DNA from: an uncultured bacterium | Lineage (GTDB): Bacteria > Verrucomicrobiota > Lentisphaeria > Victivallales > UBA1829 | Direction of reading: 5' to 3' | Assembly: GCA_900548385.1 (NCBI GenBank) | Contig: URKJ01000017.1 | Coordinates: forward strand, 1-64,000 | DNA length: 64,000 nucleotides | Part shown: in pieces, positions 24,541-32,794 of the stretch | Numbering within the stretch: position 1 is the first letter of the stretch | Layout of the letters: each line of letters opens with the position of its first letter | The notes under the pieces: model-generated | Told to the model about the DNA's origin: nothing | The model's input: the letters and a program-made list of their open reading frames with translations, nothing else | The model's database searches: none | Translations under genes and position numbers: made by a program

Positions 24541-25386
24541 ATGGTGACGGTTACATTTCGTGAATTTCTGTGGATTTTCGGGCTGACTCTGTTTGCAGGG
24601 CTTTCCACAGCGATTGGTGGTGCGATTGCATTTTTTCATAAGGCTGGGAAAGATTCCGGAACGTTTCTTTCCGCATCGCTTGGTTTCTCCGCGGGGGTGA
24701 TGGTCTACATTTCGCTCGTGGAACTGATGTCGCACGCTTCGGAGGGGATGAGGGCGGAGTGCGGAACGTTTGCCGGCGGTATCTGTGCCGTGGCGATGTT
24801 TACGCTCGGATTGCTTGTCACGTTCGGTATTGACCGCCTGATTCCTGAAGTGGAGAATCCGCACCATGTCCGGGCGACCGGAGAAGTCGATCTTGCGGAA
24901 CATGCTTCCAGTGAGGACCGGGCGAAGCTCGGACGCGCCGGAATCCTGTTTGCTCTTGCAATCGGCATTCATAATTTCCCGGAGGGGCTCGCTACATTTG
25001 CGGGGGGACTTTCCGGAGCGGGTATCGGCATTCCGATCGCTGTGGCGATCGCCCTTCATAATATTCCGGAAGGGATCGCGATCGGTGTCCCGATTCTTTA
25101 TGCGACCGGAAGCCGGAAGAAAGCGTTTACCTATTCTCTGCTTTCCGGACTCGCGGAACCGGCGGGCGCTCTGGTCGGCTTTCTGATCCTGATGCCGTTT
25201 CTCACTCCGTTTATCCTCGCCGCCCTGTTTGCGCTGGTTTCCGGGATTATGGTATATATTTCGTTTGACGAGCTTCTTCCGATGGCGGAGACTTACGGCA
25301 AGCACCATATCGCGCTTGCCGGAGTGCTTTCCGGAATGGTCTTCATGGGGCTTGGACTGGAGATTTCCACCTGGCTCTCCGTTTGA
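24541..25386 (+). CDS. zupT: ZIP-family metal transporter ZupT
   Basis: A 281-residue, eight-helix ZIP permease. The metal-site motifs HNFPEGLATF and HNIPEGIAI are intact. ZupT imports zinc and related divalent ions. It lies 24 bp after the TM2 gene, with a weak purine-rich ribosome site (GCGGGGG), and probably shares its transcript. A hairpin terminator follows at 25467. Confidence 0.92.
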   Translation: MVTVTFREFLWIFGLTLFAGLSTAIGGAIAFFHKAGKDSGTFLSASLGFSAGVMVYISLVELMSHASEGMRAECGTFAGGICAVAMFTLGLLVTFGIDRLIPEVENPHHVRATGEVDLAEHASSEDRAKLGRAGILFALAIGIHNFPEGLATFAGGLSGAGIGIPIAVAIALHNIPEGIAIGVPILYATGSRKKAFTYSLLSGLAEPAGALVGFLILMPFLTPFILAALFALVSGIMVYISFDELLPMAETYGKHHIALAGVLSGMVFMGLGLEISTWLSV

Positions 25387-25466
25387 GTCGCAGCTGCCGG
25401 ATCATGAAAAAACGGTAAAGTTATTTGCATTCTTCATCATCCCGACTATATTATAAACTTGGATGT

Positions 25467-25488
25467 ACAGACTTCCGAGTCTGTTTTT
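25467..25488 (+). terminator. Intrinsic terminator, possibly an attenuator
   Basis: ACAGACT (25467-25473) and AGTCTGT (25478-25484) form a perfect 7-bp stem with a TCCG tetraloop, followed directly by T's. It ends the zupT transcript. A promoter-like pair (TTGCAT at 25425, TATATT at 25447, 16 bp apart) lies just before it, so it could also attenuate the glycosyltransferase operon that begins at 25554. Confidence 0.75.
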
Positions 25489-25553
25489 CGGGTGTTTATG
25501 CAATCCGGCATGTGCCGGAAACTGCTTGTTGTTTTGAATAGGGGTGTCATACA

Positions 25554-26966
25554 ATGATCCAAGGCAGACTGCGGGTATTCCTGCTGATGCTCTGCGATTC
25601 CGCGTGTTTCTTTATTGTTCTGTTGGGAACCGCGCTGCTTTTTCGCGATGTCATCAGGATTCATGTTCGCGATTTCTCGCTCTATACGCAGCTGTGGCCC
25701 TGCGTGTTTATTCTGATCGGATTCAATACGCTGTTTCACCTTTATCACGGCAATATTATTTATCCGGGCGCGGCGATTGACCCGGTCGGGGAGATGAGGA
25801 ACACGTTTTATTCGGTTTCCCTGACGTTTGCCGTGATTCTGGTCTGGCTGTTTCTGAGCCGGCAGGTCGTGGAGTATTCCCGCTGGATTCTGATTTCCAG
25901 TTGGTTCCTGACGATTTTTTTTATGCCGCTTTGCCGGATTGTTCTGCGCCGTATCATGAAAGTGCTCGGCATCGGGCAGATCCCGGTCGTGATTGCCGGA
26001 GCCAGTCAGATCGCACAGCGGATCGTACGGGAACTGGCGAAAGATTCCCATTTCGGATTCAAAGTAATCGGGTTCCTGGATGACAATCCGCGTCCGCTTC
26101 CGCCGGAGCTCGGAATTTCCATTCTCGGAACTCTGAAAGAAGGGGACCGGATCGCAAAAGAGTATAATGTCCAGTACGCCATCTGTTCTCTGCCGATTGG
26201 AATCGTCCGCGATGTACTGAATGATCTCTGTCACAGCTTCCGTCATATCACGATCATTCCCGACTATCATGTGCTGCCGATCTCCTGGTCCTATCCGGTC
26301 AACCTTCTGAACGGCTACGCGAGCGTGGAGGTCTGCAATCAGCTGCTTCTGAAACTGCCGCGCATCTGGAAAATCGTGTTTGAAGCGGTGATTTCCTTTT
26401 TTGTGATCGTTGTGTCCAGCCCGCTGCTTCTGTTTCTCGGAGTCCTTGTGAAACTGACCAGCCGCGGACCTGTTTTCTATTACGCCAAACGGATGGGCAT
26501 CGGCGGCAAACAGTTCCGGGTCATGAAGTTCCGCACCATGTATGTGAACGCGGATAAACGGCTTGCGGATCTTCTGGAAGCCAACCCTGCGCTGAAAAAG
26601 CAGTGGGAGGAGAAATTCAAGCTGGAGAATGATCCGCGCGTGACGCCGTTCGGACGCTTTCTGCGCAAGAGCAGTCTGGATGAACTGCCGCAGCTGATCA
26701 ACGTCCTGAGAGGGGAAATGTCGCTGATCGGTCCCCGGCCGATCGTCCGCAAGGAGATGCGCTATTATGCGGAGAACATCGAGATCCTCAGCCGGGTCAA
26801 GCCCGGAGTGACGGGGCTCTGGCAGGTGTCCGGCCGCAGTAATCTGGACTATGAGGCACGGGTCCGTCTTGACGTCAACTATGTGGTCAACTGGTCCATC
26901 TGGTTGGACTATTATATTCTTTTGCGCACCGTGATCGAGGTTATAACCGGCCGCGGGGCGAAGTGA
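25554..26966 (+). CDS. Polyprenyl-phosphate sugar-1-phosphate transferase (WbaP/WcaJ-like)
   Basis: A 470-residue protein with about four N-terminal helices, a CoA-binding-like Rossmann domain (VVIAGASQIAQRIV, about 145-260), one further helix at about 280-300 and the bacterial sugar transferase domain. The last carries KFRTMY, the RKSSLDELPQLINVLRGEMS stretch and GPRP. It starts exopolysaccharide repeat-unit assembly by placing a sugar phosphate on undecaprenyl phosphate. The sugar is not predictable. A GT4 enzyme follows 10 bp later. Confidence 0.9.
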   Translation: MIQGRLRVFLLMLCDSACFFIVLLGTALLFRDVIRIHVRDFSLYTQLWPCVFILIGFNTLFHLYHGNIIYPGAAIDPVGEMRNTFYSVSLTFAVILVWLFLSRQVVEYSRWILISSWFLTIFFMPLCRIVLRRIMKVLGIGQIPVVIAGASQIAQRIVRELAKDSHFGFKVIGFLDDNPRPLPPELGISILGTLKEGDRIAKEYNVQYAICSLPIGIVRDVLNDLCHSFRHITIIPDYHVLPISWSYPVNLLNGYASVEVCNQLLLKLPRIWKIVFEAVISFFVIVVSSPLLLFLGVLVKLTSRGPVFYYAKRMGIGGKQFRVMKFRTMYVNADKRLADLLEANPALKKQWEEKFKLENDPRVTPFGRFLRKSSLDELPQLINVLRGEMSLIGPRPIVRKEMRYYAENIEILSRVKPGVTGLWQVSGRSNLDYEARVRLDVNYVVNWSIWLDYYILLRTVIEVITGRGAK

Positions 26967-26976
26967 CGGGGCGAAC

Positions 26977-28068
26977 ATGCGGACGGCGCTTCTTCATTAC
27001 TGGCTCACGAATATCCGCGGCGGGGAAAAAGTCCTCGCCGAACTCTGCCGGATGTTTCCCGGCGCGGATATTTTCACGCATGCTTACAACCGGAAACGCA
27101 CCGGTGCTCCTTTTTCATCGCACCGGGTCGTTGAAACGGGAATTGCACGGCTTCCCGGAGCGCGGAACAACTGCCAGAAGTATCTGCCGCTGATGCCGTC
27201 TGCGTTGAGCCGGTTGGATCTCGGCGGCTATGATCTGATCGTTTCCAGTGAATCCGGTCCGGCAAAAGGGATCCGGAAACCATCCGGAGCAGTTCATGTC
27301 TGTTATTGCCATACCCCGATGCGTTATCTCTGGGATATGTACGACGACTATTACCGGGCTGCCGGTTTCGCCGGAAAGCTCGCAATGACGCTGTTCAAAA
27401 ACAGTCTGCGGCGTTACGATTTGCGTTCTGCGGAGACGGTGGATCATTTCATTGCCAACAGCCGTTTCGTCGCGGAACGGATCCGCCGGATTTACGGACG
27501 GGAGTCCGTTGTAATTCATCCGCCCGCCGATGTCGGTTTTTTTCAGGCCGGACAGTTTGAGAAAAAGGGATATTTCCTGTTTGTCGGACAGCTTATTGAT
27601 TACAAACATCCCGAACTTGCGCTGAAAGCGTGCCGGAAAATGAACCGCCGTCTTGTAATCGCCGGAGACGGCCCTATGAAGGAGCGTCTGGCGGAACTCG
27701 GCGGCGACGGGGTATCGTTTGCCGGCCGCGTCGTGGGGGAGAATCTGCGCCGTCTTTATGCAGAGGCGGATGCTCTGATTTTTCCGGGAATTGAGGATTT
27801 CGGGATTGTTCCGGTGGAGGCGCAGGCGGCGGGGACTCCGGTCATTGCGCTTGCCAAAGGCGGGGCGTTGGAGACCGTTACTCCGGATACGGGTGTCTTT
27901 TTCCCGGAACCGGAAGTGGATTCCCTGTGTTCCGCGTTGGAGGAGTTCAACGCTCGCACGTTTGACTCTGCTGTTTTGAAACACCATGCGGAATCGTTCA
28001 GCATACCGGTTTTTCACCGGAATATGAAAGAATTTTTCGTCCGCACGGTTCCCGGCTTCGGGAACTGA
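26977..28068 (+). CDS. Glycosyltransferase family 4
   Basis: A 363-residue GT-B enzyme. N-terminal: HYWLTNIRGGEKVL and CYCHTPMRYLWDMYDDY. C-terminal: VGQLIDYKHPELALKA and the nucleotide-sugar segment PGIEDFGIVPVEAQAAGTPV, with the conserved E-x7-E. It probably adds the second sugar to the lipid-linked repeat unit. The last 28 codons and the following 18 bp lie in a 100-bp repeat found again at 32279, so the 3' end marks a recombination boundary. Confidence 0.88.
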   Translation: MRTALLHYWLTNIRGGEKVLAELCRMFPGADIFTHAYNRKRTGAPFSSHRVVETGIARLPGARNNCQKYLPLMPSALSRLDLGGYDLIVSSESGPAKGIRKPSGAVHVCYCHTPMRYLWDMYDDYYRAAGFAGKLAMTLFKNSLRRYDLRSAETVDHFIANSRFVAERIRRIYGRESVVIHPPADVGFFQAGQFEKKGYFLFVGQLIDYKHPELALKACRKMNRRLVIAGDGPMKERLAELGGDGVSFAGRVVGENLRRLYAEADALIFPGIEDFGIVPVEAQAAGTPVIALAKGGALETVTPDTGVFFPEPEVDSLCSALEEFNARTFDSAVLKHHAESFSIPVFHRNMKEFFVRTVPGFGN

Positions 28069-28086
28069 CCCTGTTGCCATCACAAC
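27987..28086 (+). repeat. 100-bp direct repeat, copy A (3' end of GT4 gene)
   Basis: Identical to 32279-32378 at 96 of 100 positions, without gaps. It covers the last 27 codons plus the stop of the GT4 gene and 18 bp downstream. Here it is part of an intact gene. Confidence 0.9.
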
Positions 28087-28258
28087 GCTTCCTGTTTTAT
28101 TTTGCTGCATGTCTTTCACGGAACCGCCCGTCGGAGAAACAGCCTTTCCAACCGCTTCCGTTTCTGTTTCGCCGGATCGGAAAGTTTTCTTTTTGACATG
28201 GACAGTTTAAGTTATAAAATAAAATATCAAAAAAATCTGTTTTTTTTAGTTGCATATC

Positions 28259-28287
28259 TTGACATTGACAGATTTGTCTGCTATAAT
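28259..28287 (+). promoter_or_regulatory. Consensus sigma-70 promoter of the GntR-SBP cassette
   Basis: TTGACA (28259-28264), 17 bp, TATAAT (28282-28287): both hexamers are perfect. A second TTGACA is directly adjacent (28265-28270), and GACA-GATT-TGTC (28267-28278) in the spacer is a possible operator. It lies 42 bp before the regulator ATG. A weaker pair (TTGACA 28193, TAAAAT 28215) lies further upstream. Confidence 0.8.
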
Positions 28288-28328
28288 ATATCTTAGAACA
28301 AGGACCGGAATCGAATAACGGAGATGTC

Positions 28329-29648
28329 ATGGCGGATAAGCTAAACATGGTCAGAGAATACATTTTCGGCGAATTAAGCGCGGGAAGACTCAAGGGCGGC
28401 GACAAGCTTCCCGGAGCGCGGGAGTTTTCCAGACGGATCGGAGTCTCCCATGCGGTGACTCAAATGGCGTTTCAATCGCTAGCGCGCGATGGTATCCTGA
28501 ATAGCATCCCGCGGAGCGGTTCTTTTATCCGGAATGACTGGAAGATGCAGTTGATCCCCGACAGTTTTTTCACTTTCCGCCCTTTTTGGGCGGAGCTGTT
28601 GGAGGGACGGCTTCCGGGTGGTCTCAACATCCACAACAGTTTCAACAGCGGCGTGTTCGAGATCAAAACGACCGCCCAGGCACTTCAGCGCCGGAACGAA
28701 TATATGGACCTCTCCGGAATTTTTCAGGAGATCTATCCGGATCCCGACGATTTTTTTGTCCGTCCGTTTGCCAGTTTCCGCACGGTTTCAAACGGATTGT
28801 TCGCCATTCCGCTGATCTTCTCCCCGCGCGTGATGTGCTACAACCCGGAAATGCTCGCCGATGCGGGGTGCCCCGAACCTCGCTCCGGATGGGGATGGGA
28901 CGAATTCATTGAGGATCTTATCAAACTGCGGCGGCTTCATCCCGCGGAGCGGATTTTTAATCTGGGTTTCGATTTTTCCGGCGCGAATTTCATTTTCCGC
29001 GCCGGAGGCGGCTTCTTCGACGCTGACGGAAAAACGGTCCGTTTGGATTCTCCGGAGACCATGAATGGAATTGCAAAGGTCCGGCAAATATACGAGGCGC
29101 TGGATATTCATGGGCAATGGCCTGCAGAAAAGTTCTGCCGGCAGGATTTTTACGCAGGGAAATGCGCATTTTTCATGGCTCCGCGCCAGGATGTCCGTTT
29201 TGATGCGGAATATCTTTGGAAATGCGTTCCCCTTCCGCTGATTCCCGGAGGCACCGATGTTTCCCTGCAATCGACCGACCTTCTGTGCGTGCGCAGGCAG
29301 GGAGCCGATCTGGAAACTGTCAGAGAGGTCGTCCGCCTGTTGCTTTCCACCGCCGTGCAGGACCAGCTCGGAACGCTCAAATACGGTATTCCGATACGCA
29401 AAAGTTCCGCGATGAACAGCTTCTCCCCCGAGGATTCCCGCGATGCGGTGTTTCTTTCTGAAATGCCTAAAATATCTGCGGAATTCAATTTTGAATCGAC
29501 GGAGATGCTTCAACTGGTCTTCAATGGACTGCATGAGATATGGCTGAACGGCGCTGATCCGGAGACAACCGTCGGCGATATTGCATCGGCTTTGCGCACG
29601 ATGGTGAAATACCGCAACTTCTCAATAAACAAGGAGGCTATGAAATGA
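28329..29648 (+). CDS. GntR-type DNA-binding domain fused to an extracellular solute-binding-protein fold
   Basis: A 439-residue protein. Residues 1-70 are a GntR winged helix (GDKLPGAREFSRRIG, then IPRSGSFIRND as the wing). From about 85 to 420 it looks like a family 1 ABC sugar-binding protein: GLFAIPLIFSPRVMCYNPEML, SGWGWDEFIEDLIKL and the late GIPIRKS segment. No signal peptide is possible, so the sugar-binding fold acts as a cytoplasmic sensor. This differs from the usual GntR partners (FCD, UTRA, LacI-like, aminotransferase). Its stop overlaps the pseudopilin start (ATGA). It probably controls its own operon. Confidence 0.8.
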   Translation: MADKLNMVREYIFGELSAGRLKGGDKLPGAREFSRRIGVSHAVTQMAFQSLARDGILNSIPRSGSFIRNDWKMQLIPDSFFTFRPFWAELLEGRLPGGLNIHNSFNSGVFEIKTTAQALQRRNEYMDLSGIFQEIYPDPDDFFVRPFASFRTVSNGLFAIPLIFSPRVMCYNPEMLADAGCPEPRSGWGWDEFIEDLIKLRRLHPAERIFNLGFDFSGANFIFRAGGGFFDADGKTVRLDSPETMNGIAKVRQIYEALDIHGQWPAEKFCRQDFYAGKCAFFMAPRQDVRFDAEYLWKCVPLPLIPGGTDVSLQSTDLLCVRRQGADLETVREVVRLLLSTAVQDQLGTLKYGIPIRKSSAMNSFSPEDSRDAVFLSEMPKISAEFNFESTEMLQLVFNGLHEIWLNGADPETTVGDIASALRTMVKYRNFSINKEAMK

Positions 29649-30490
29649 GAATGGAAAAAAACAGAAGGCTTGATTTTATTTTCTTCCGGGCGCCATTGCG
29701 TTGCAGGAAATTTTTCACTTTGATAGAATTGCTTATAACCATATCAATTATTGCTCTTCTTTCCGGTATGCTTCTTCCCTCTCTCATGAAAGCCCGGTCG
29801 AGTGCGAGAAGCATCACCTGCATTGGCAATCTCAGGCAGATCGGCAGTATATTTCATATGTACGCATCCGATTTCGACGACTGGATCATCCGCGGACGCA
29901 CACTTTCCTCGGCGGGAACCACCACCGGATTGTGGTTGGAGTTGATGACCAAGCTGAATTATCAGCCGGAAGGTGCCGATAAAAAAATACGCGGCGGACT
30001 GTTTCTCTGCCCGGAAGATCAGTATCCGGCCTACAATCCGGCCCTCGTATCCAGCATCCGCTGTTCCTACGGGATTAATACGACCATCGCGCAGGGGATG
30101 TACGGGAAAATCGTTGACGACCCGCCCGGCATCGACTGCCGCGACCGTTGGAGGCGATTCGGGGCACTGATTGGAAGCGTCAAGAAGGCGAGCAATACTC
30201 CACTGGTTTCCGACAGCTGGGGACGGGAACGCGGAACGGACTTGGATAGCAAAAAATATCTCCTCCTGCGTCCATCGGGGGGAAGCAGCGCTTCGGTGGA
30301 AGCGAACTGGTTCAATCCGTATACCTCACCGGGTTTCATCTCGCTGGTGCACAAGGAGCGTTTCGCAAACACGCTTTACTGCGATGGACGGGTGCAGGCG
30401 GTTCGCGGTCCCATGAGGAATACGGTGAACACGGCTCATAAATACGTCCTGTGGCTGAATCCAGACACGGCAGATGGTATCAATTACTAA
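29645..30490 (+). CDS. Pseudopilin-like protein with H-X10-DG tail
   Basis: A 281-residue protein. A long basic leader (about 27 residues, ending CRKF) precedes FTLIELLITISIIALLSGML, then the usual LMKARSSARSITCIGNLRQIG. The tail reads HKERFANTLYCDGR, one residue longer than H-X9-DG. AAGGAGG lies 7 bases before the ATG, which overlaps the regulator stop. It is the middle gene of the second cassette. Confidence 0.85.
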   Translation: MRMEKNRRLDFIFFRAPLRCRKFFTLIELLITISIIALLSGMLLPSLMKARSSARSITCIGNLRQIGSIFHMYASDFDDWIIRGRTLSSAGTTTGLWLELMTKLNYQPEGADKKIRGGLFLCPEDQYPAYNPALVSSIRCSYGINTTIAQGMYGKIVDDPPGIDCRDRWRRFGALIGSVKKASNTPLVSDSWGRERGTDLDSKKYLLLRPSGGSSASVEANWFNPYTSPGFISLVHKERFANTLYCDGRVQAVRGPMRNTVNTAHKYVLWLNPDTADGINY

Positions 30491-30508
30491 AACTGAGGAG
30501 ATCGGCCA

Positions 30509-32251
30509 ATGTTGAAAACATCAATTTGCCTCATAGCATCGCTGTTTCTCTGTGCCGCGGCACAGGCGGCGGTGCTGTACGTTTCAACCGCAGCGGAAAA
30601 CGACGGGAACGGCACGAGAGAGCAGCCTTTCCGGTCGATCCAGTCGGCACTCGACAAAGCTCGACCCGGTGATACCGTGGAGCTGGCTCCGGGAATCTAT
30701 CGGGAACGGGTCCGTTTCCGGTCCGGTGGAAAATTTCAAAAACCGATCCGCCTGAACGGTCCGCGGGAAGCTGTTATTGACGCGTCGGAGGATATTCCGT
30801 TGAATTGGCTCCCGGCCCCGGAAGCCGGACCTCTCGCATACCGCGCCGCAGTGTCGCGCCCGGTCTATAGCGTGACCTGTCCGGAGGGAACCGTCATCAT
30901 CCTGAACGAACGGCGTGTGACGCCCGGTTTGCCGGAAACGGTCGGAACGAAAACGGACCGCCAAGGGACGAAATGGATCTGGGATTGGAAACACAACCTG
31001 CGCTGCGGCGTCGGACGCTACGGATGGGAGGCGGTCAAAGCCTTGGCGATGTACCGCCGGAAAAGCGGAGAGCTTTATCTTGCGTTCGGAAACGGACGCG
31101 ATCCCCGGAAGATCGCAGTCACCGTGTCTCCGAAGGAAGCCGCCGTCACCATTGACGGAGCTGACTGGTGCGTCGTTTCCGGGATCACGATCCGCAATGC
31201 ATGGTATGGAGTGCTTCTGTCGGACACTTTCGGAAGCACGGTCGAAAACTGCCGGATTGAACGGACCGATTTCGGGGTCCAGATGATCGAAGGCGCCAGA
31301 CAGTGCACCGTTCGTTTTTGTGACATCTCCTACGATCCGCTCGCTTCCGCAGATCCGCATGAAAAGGGTTCATGGGATATCTGGCAGGCGCATAAAACCG
31401 GGGGTTTTTATGACCGGATCGGCGTAAACATGCTCCGGACTTCCGGCGGGCATCGGATTCACGACAATTATATTCACGATCACTGGGGCGGAATTCAGGA
31501 TACCGGGGAAGCCGGGCAGAACGGCGGACTCGAAGTGCATCACAACCGCATTCACAACATCAGCGACGACGGGCTTGAGCCGGACGGGGCGGAGGAAAAC
31601 TGTCGTTGGTACAGCAACGTCGTAAGTCGGAGTCTCTGCGGATTCCGGATCAAGTGCGTCCGAAAGGGTCCCCTTTACGCTTATGGAAATCTCTTTTTCC
31701 AGAACAAGGAGGATTTCCGGAATTTTGGTACGAAAAATCTGGCGAAAGCCATTGTCTATGTCTATTTCAATACGAGTACCAGCCGGGCGGCGGTCAAAAA
31801 CAACGCGGTCCCGCCTCATATCGGGACACCCAACTACCATTATTTCAACAATATTTTCTACTGCGAGCATTTATTTGTTCCGGAAAGACCGGATCTGGCG
31901 GCGCCGGACTGGCAGGAAAAAGGCAATTTGTTCATCCGCCGGGGGAAAAACCCTCTTTGGGAACGGAACCGGCAGGAAGCGGCGAAAAGAAATTTCGGAA
32001 AAAACAGCCGTTATCTGACAGATGTTTCCCCGGGATTCCGGAATGAAGCTCTGCAGGATTTCTCCATCACCGCGGATTCTCCGGCGAGAAATGCCGGCGC
32101 GGATATTTCCATGTACGGTCTGCCCGGACTGGATACCTTTCTCCGGAAAGACGGTTCTTCCGATGCGGGAGCTCTTCCTTTCGGAACGCCGATGCTCTGC
32201 GTGCCGCGCTCTCCCGAAGCGGTCCGGGCGCCTCCCGCCGGATTTTTCTGA
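30509..32251 (+). CDS. Secreted right-handed beta-helix protein (polysaccharide lyase-like)
   Basis: A 580-residue protein with a signal peptide ending AAAQA (about 1-21). The N-terminus has the hallmark of pectate-lyase-fold proteins (REQPFRSIQSALDKARPGDT, PGIYRERV). Parallel beta-helix coils run about 210-480, with repeated N/D-rich turns (IHDNYIHDHWGG, VHHNRIHNISDDG). Catalytic residues cannot be assigned, so lyase against glycosidase is open. AGGAG lies before the ATG. It is the third gene of the cassette bounded by direct repeats. No terminator is evident. Confidence 0.8.
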   Translation: MLKTSICLIASLFLCAAAQAAVLYVSTAAENDGNGTREQPFRSIQSALDKARPGDTVELAPGIYRERVRFRSGGKFQKPIRLNGPREAVIDASEDIPLNWLPAPEAGPLAYRAAVSRPVYSVTCPEGTVIILNERRVTPGLPETVGTKTDRQGTKWIWDWKHNLRCGVGRYGWEAVKALAMYRRKSGELYLAFGNGRDPRKIAVTVSPKEAAVTIDGADWCVVSGITIRNAWYGVLLSDTFGSTVENCRIERTDFGVQMIEGARQCTVRFCDISYDPLASADPHEKGSWDIWQAHKTGGFYDRIGVNMLRTSGGHRIHDNYIHDHWGGIQDTGEAGQNGGLEVHHNRIHNISDDGLEPDGAEENCRWYSNVVSRSLCGFRIKCVRKGPLYAYGNLFFQNKEDFRNFGTKNLAKAIVYVYFNTSTSRAAVKNNAVPPHIGTPNYHYFNNIFYCEHLFVPERPDLAAPDWQEKGNLFIRRGKNPLWERNRQEAAKRNFGKNSRYLTDVSPGFRNEALQDFSITADSPARNAGADISMYGLPGLDTFLRKDGSSDAGALPFGTPMLCVPRSPEAVRAPPAGFF

Positions 32252-32278
32252 CAGAAAGGCGGACAGTGCGTTTTGCCG

Positions 32279-32378
32279 TGCGGAATCATTCAGCATACCG
32301 GTTTTTCTCCGAAATATGAAAGAATTTTTCGTCCGCACGGTTCCCGGCTTCGGGAACTGACCCTGCTGCCATCACAAC
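32279..32378 (+). repeat. 100-bp direct repeat, copy B (GT4 C-terminal remnant)
   Basis: Differs from 27987-28086 at four positions. It encodes the same end as the GT4 gene (AESFSIPVF, FVRTVPGFGN) but without the rest of the gene, so it is a remnant. Copies A and B lie 4,292 bp apart and enclose one regulator-pseudopilin-enzyme cassette. Confidence 0.9.
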
Positions 32379-32721
32379 ACAACGGCGAGCCTTTACCAAG
32401 GTTCTGCGATATTCTGTATCCGCTGCATCAAAAACATAAAAATATTTCTTCCGGGTGCAGCGACAATCATCAGGGCAGCCGTTGCAGACATAAGGAGGTT
32501 TTTCCTGTGTTGAACGCGGACGGGATCATGCTGCCGCAATCTCCAGAAAGGTTCTCTTCAGCCTGAGCAGTTGCTCAATACGATGTCGCTTTGTTTTGGG
32601 CAAATGTCCTGCTTACCTCCTTGAAATCTGTCATAGTAAACGCCCGCGGGATTAAAAAGGCGTGCATTTACCATGACAATCATCAAAAATATTTATTTTT
32701 CAATTATTTTTGTTTATCCTA

Positions 32722-32750
32722 TTGACATTTTTCGGATTTTGTTGTATAAT
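32722..32750 (+). promoter_or_regulatory. Consensus sigma-70 promoter of the third cassette
   Basis: TTGACA (32722-32727), 17 bp, TATAAT (32745-32750), all perfect. The block TTTTGTTGTATAATTAA (32737-32753) recurs at 49045-49061 and, with one change, on the minus strand at 47981-47965. Confidence 0.85.
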
Positions 32751-32756
32751 TAAAAA

Positions 32757-32780
32757 AGAAGCCTGATTAGAAGCCTGATT
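32757..32780 (+). repeat. 12-bp tandem repeat at the transcript start
   Basis: AGAAGCCTGATT occurs twice in a row (32757-32768 and 32769-32780) between the -10 and the AAGGAGA ribosome site. The position fits an operator for the adjacent regulator, or a replication slip. Confidence 0.7.
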
Positions 32781-32794
32781 TTAAGGAGAATGGA

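Larger units (their letters stand above)
32252..32794 (+). other. 543-bp gene-free stretch with remnants and a promoter
   Basis: The left part (32279-32378) is repeat copy B, a headless end of a GT4 gene. The middle shows no full gene. On the minus strand a short frame reads GHLPKTKRHRIEQLLRLKRT and ends near 32523, like the tail of a lost protein; its family is not recognisable. TGAGCA-GT-TGCTCA (about 32567-32580) is a small palindrome, and AAGGAGGT (32492-32499) with ACCTCCTT (32615-32622) are inverted 8-mers. The right end holds the promoter and tandem repeat described separately. No transposase or integrase was seen. Confidence 0.6.

Noticed and set aside
32022..32360. 112-codon plus-strand frame ending in the GT4 tail
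   Set aside because: The first two thirds are out-of-frame beta-helix gene; only the end from 32279 is meaningful, as a repeat remnant.
28069..32378. Integrative mobile element
   Set aside because: There is no integrase, transposase or transfer gene between the direct repeats; only the repeats themselves suggest movement.
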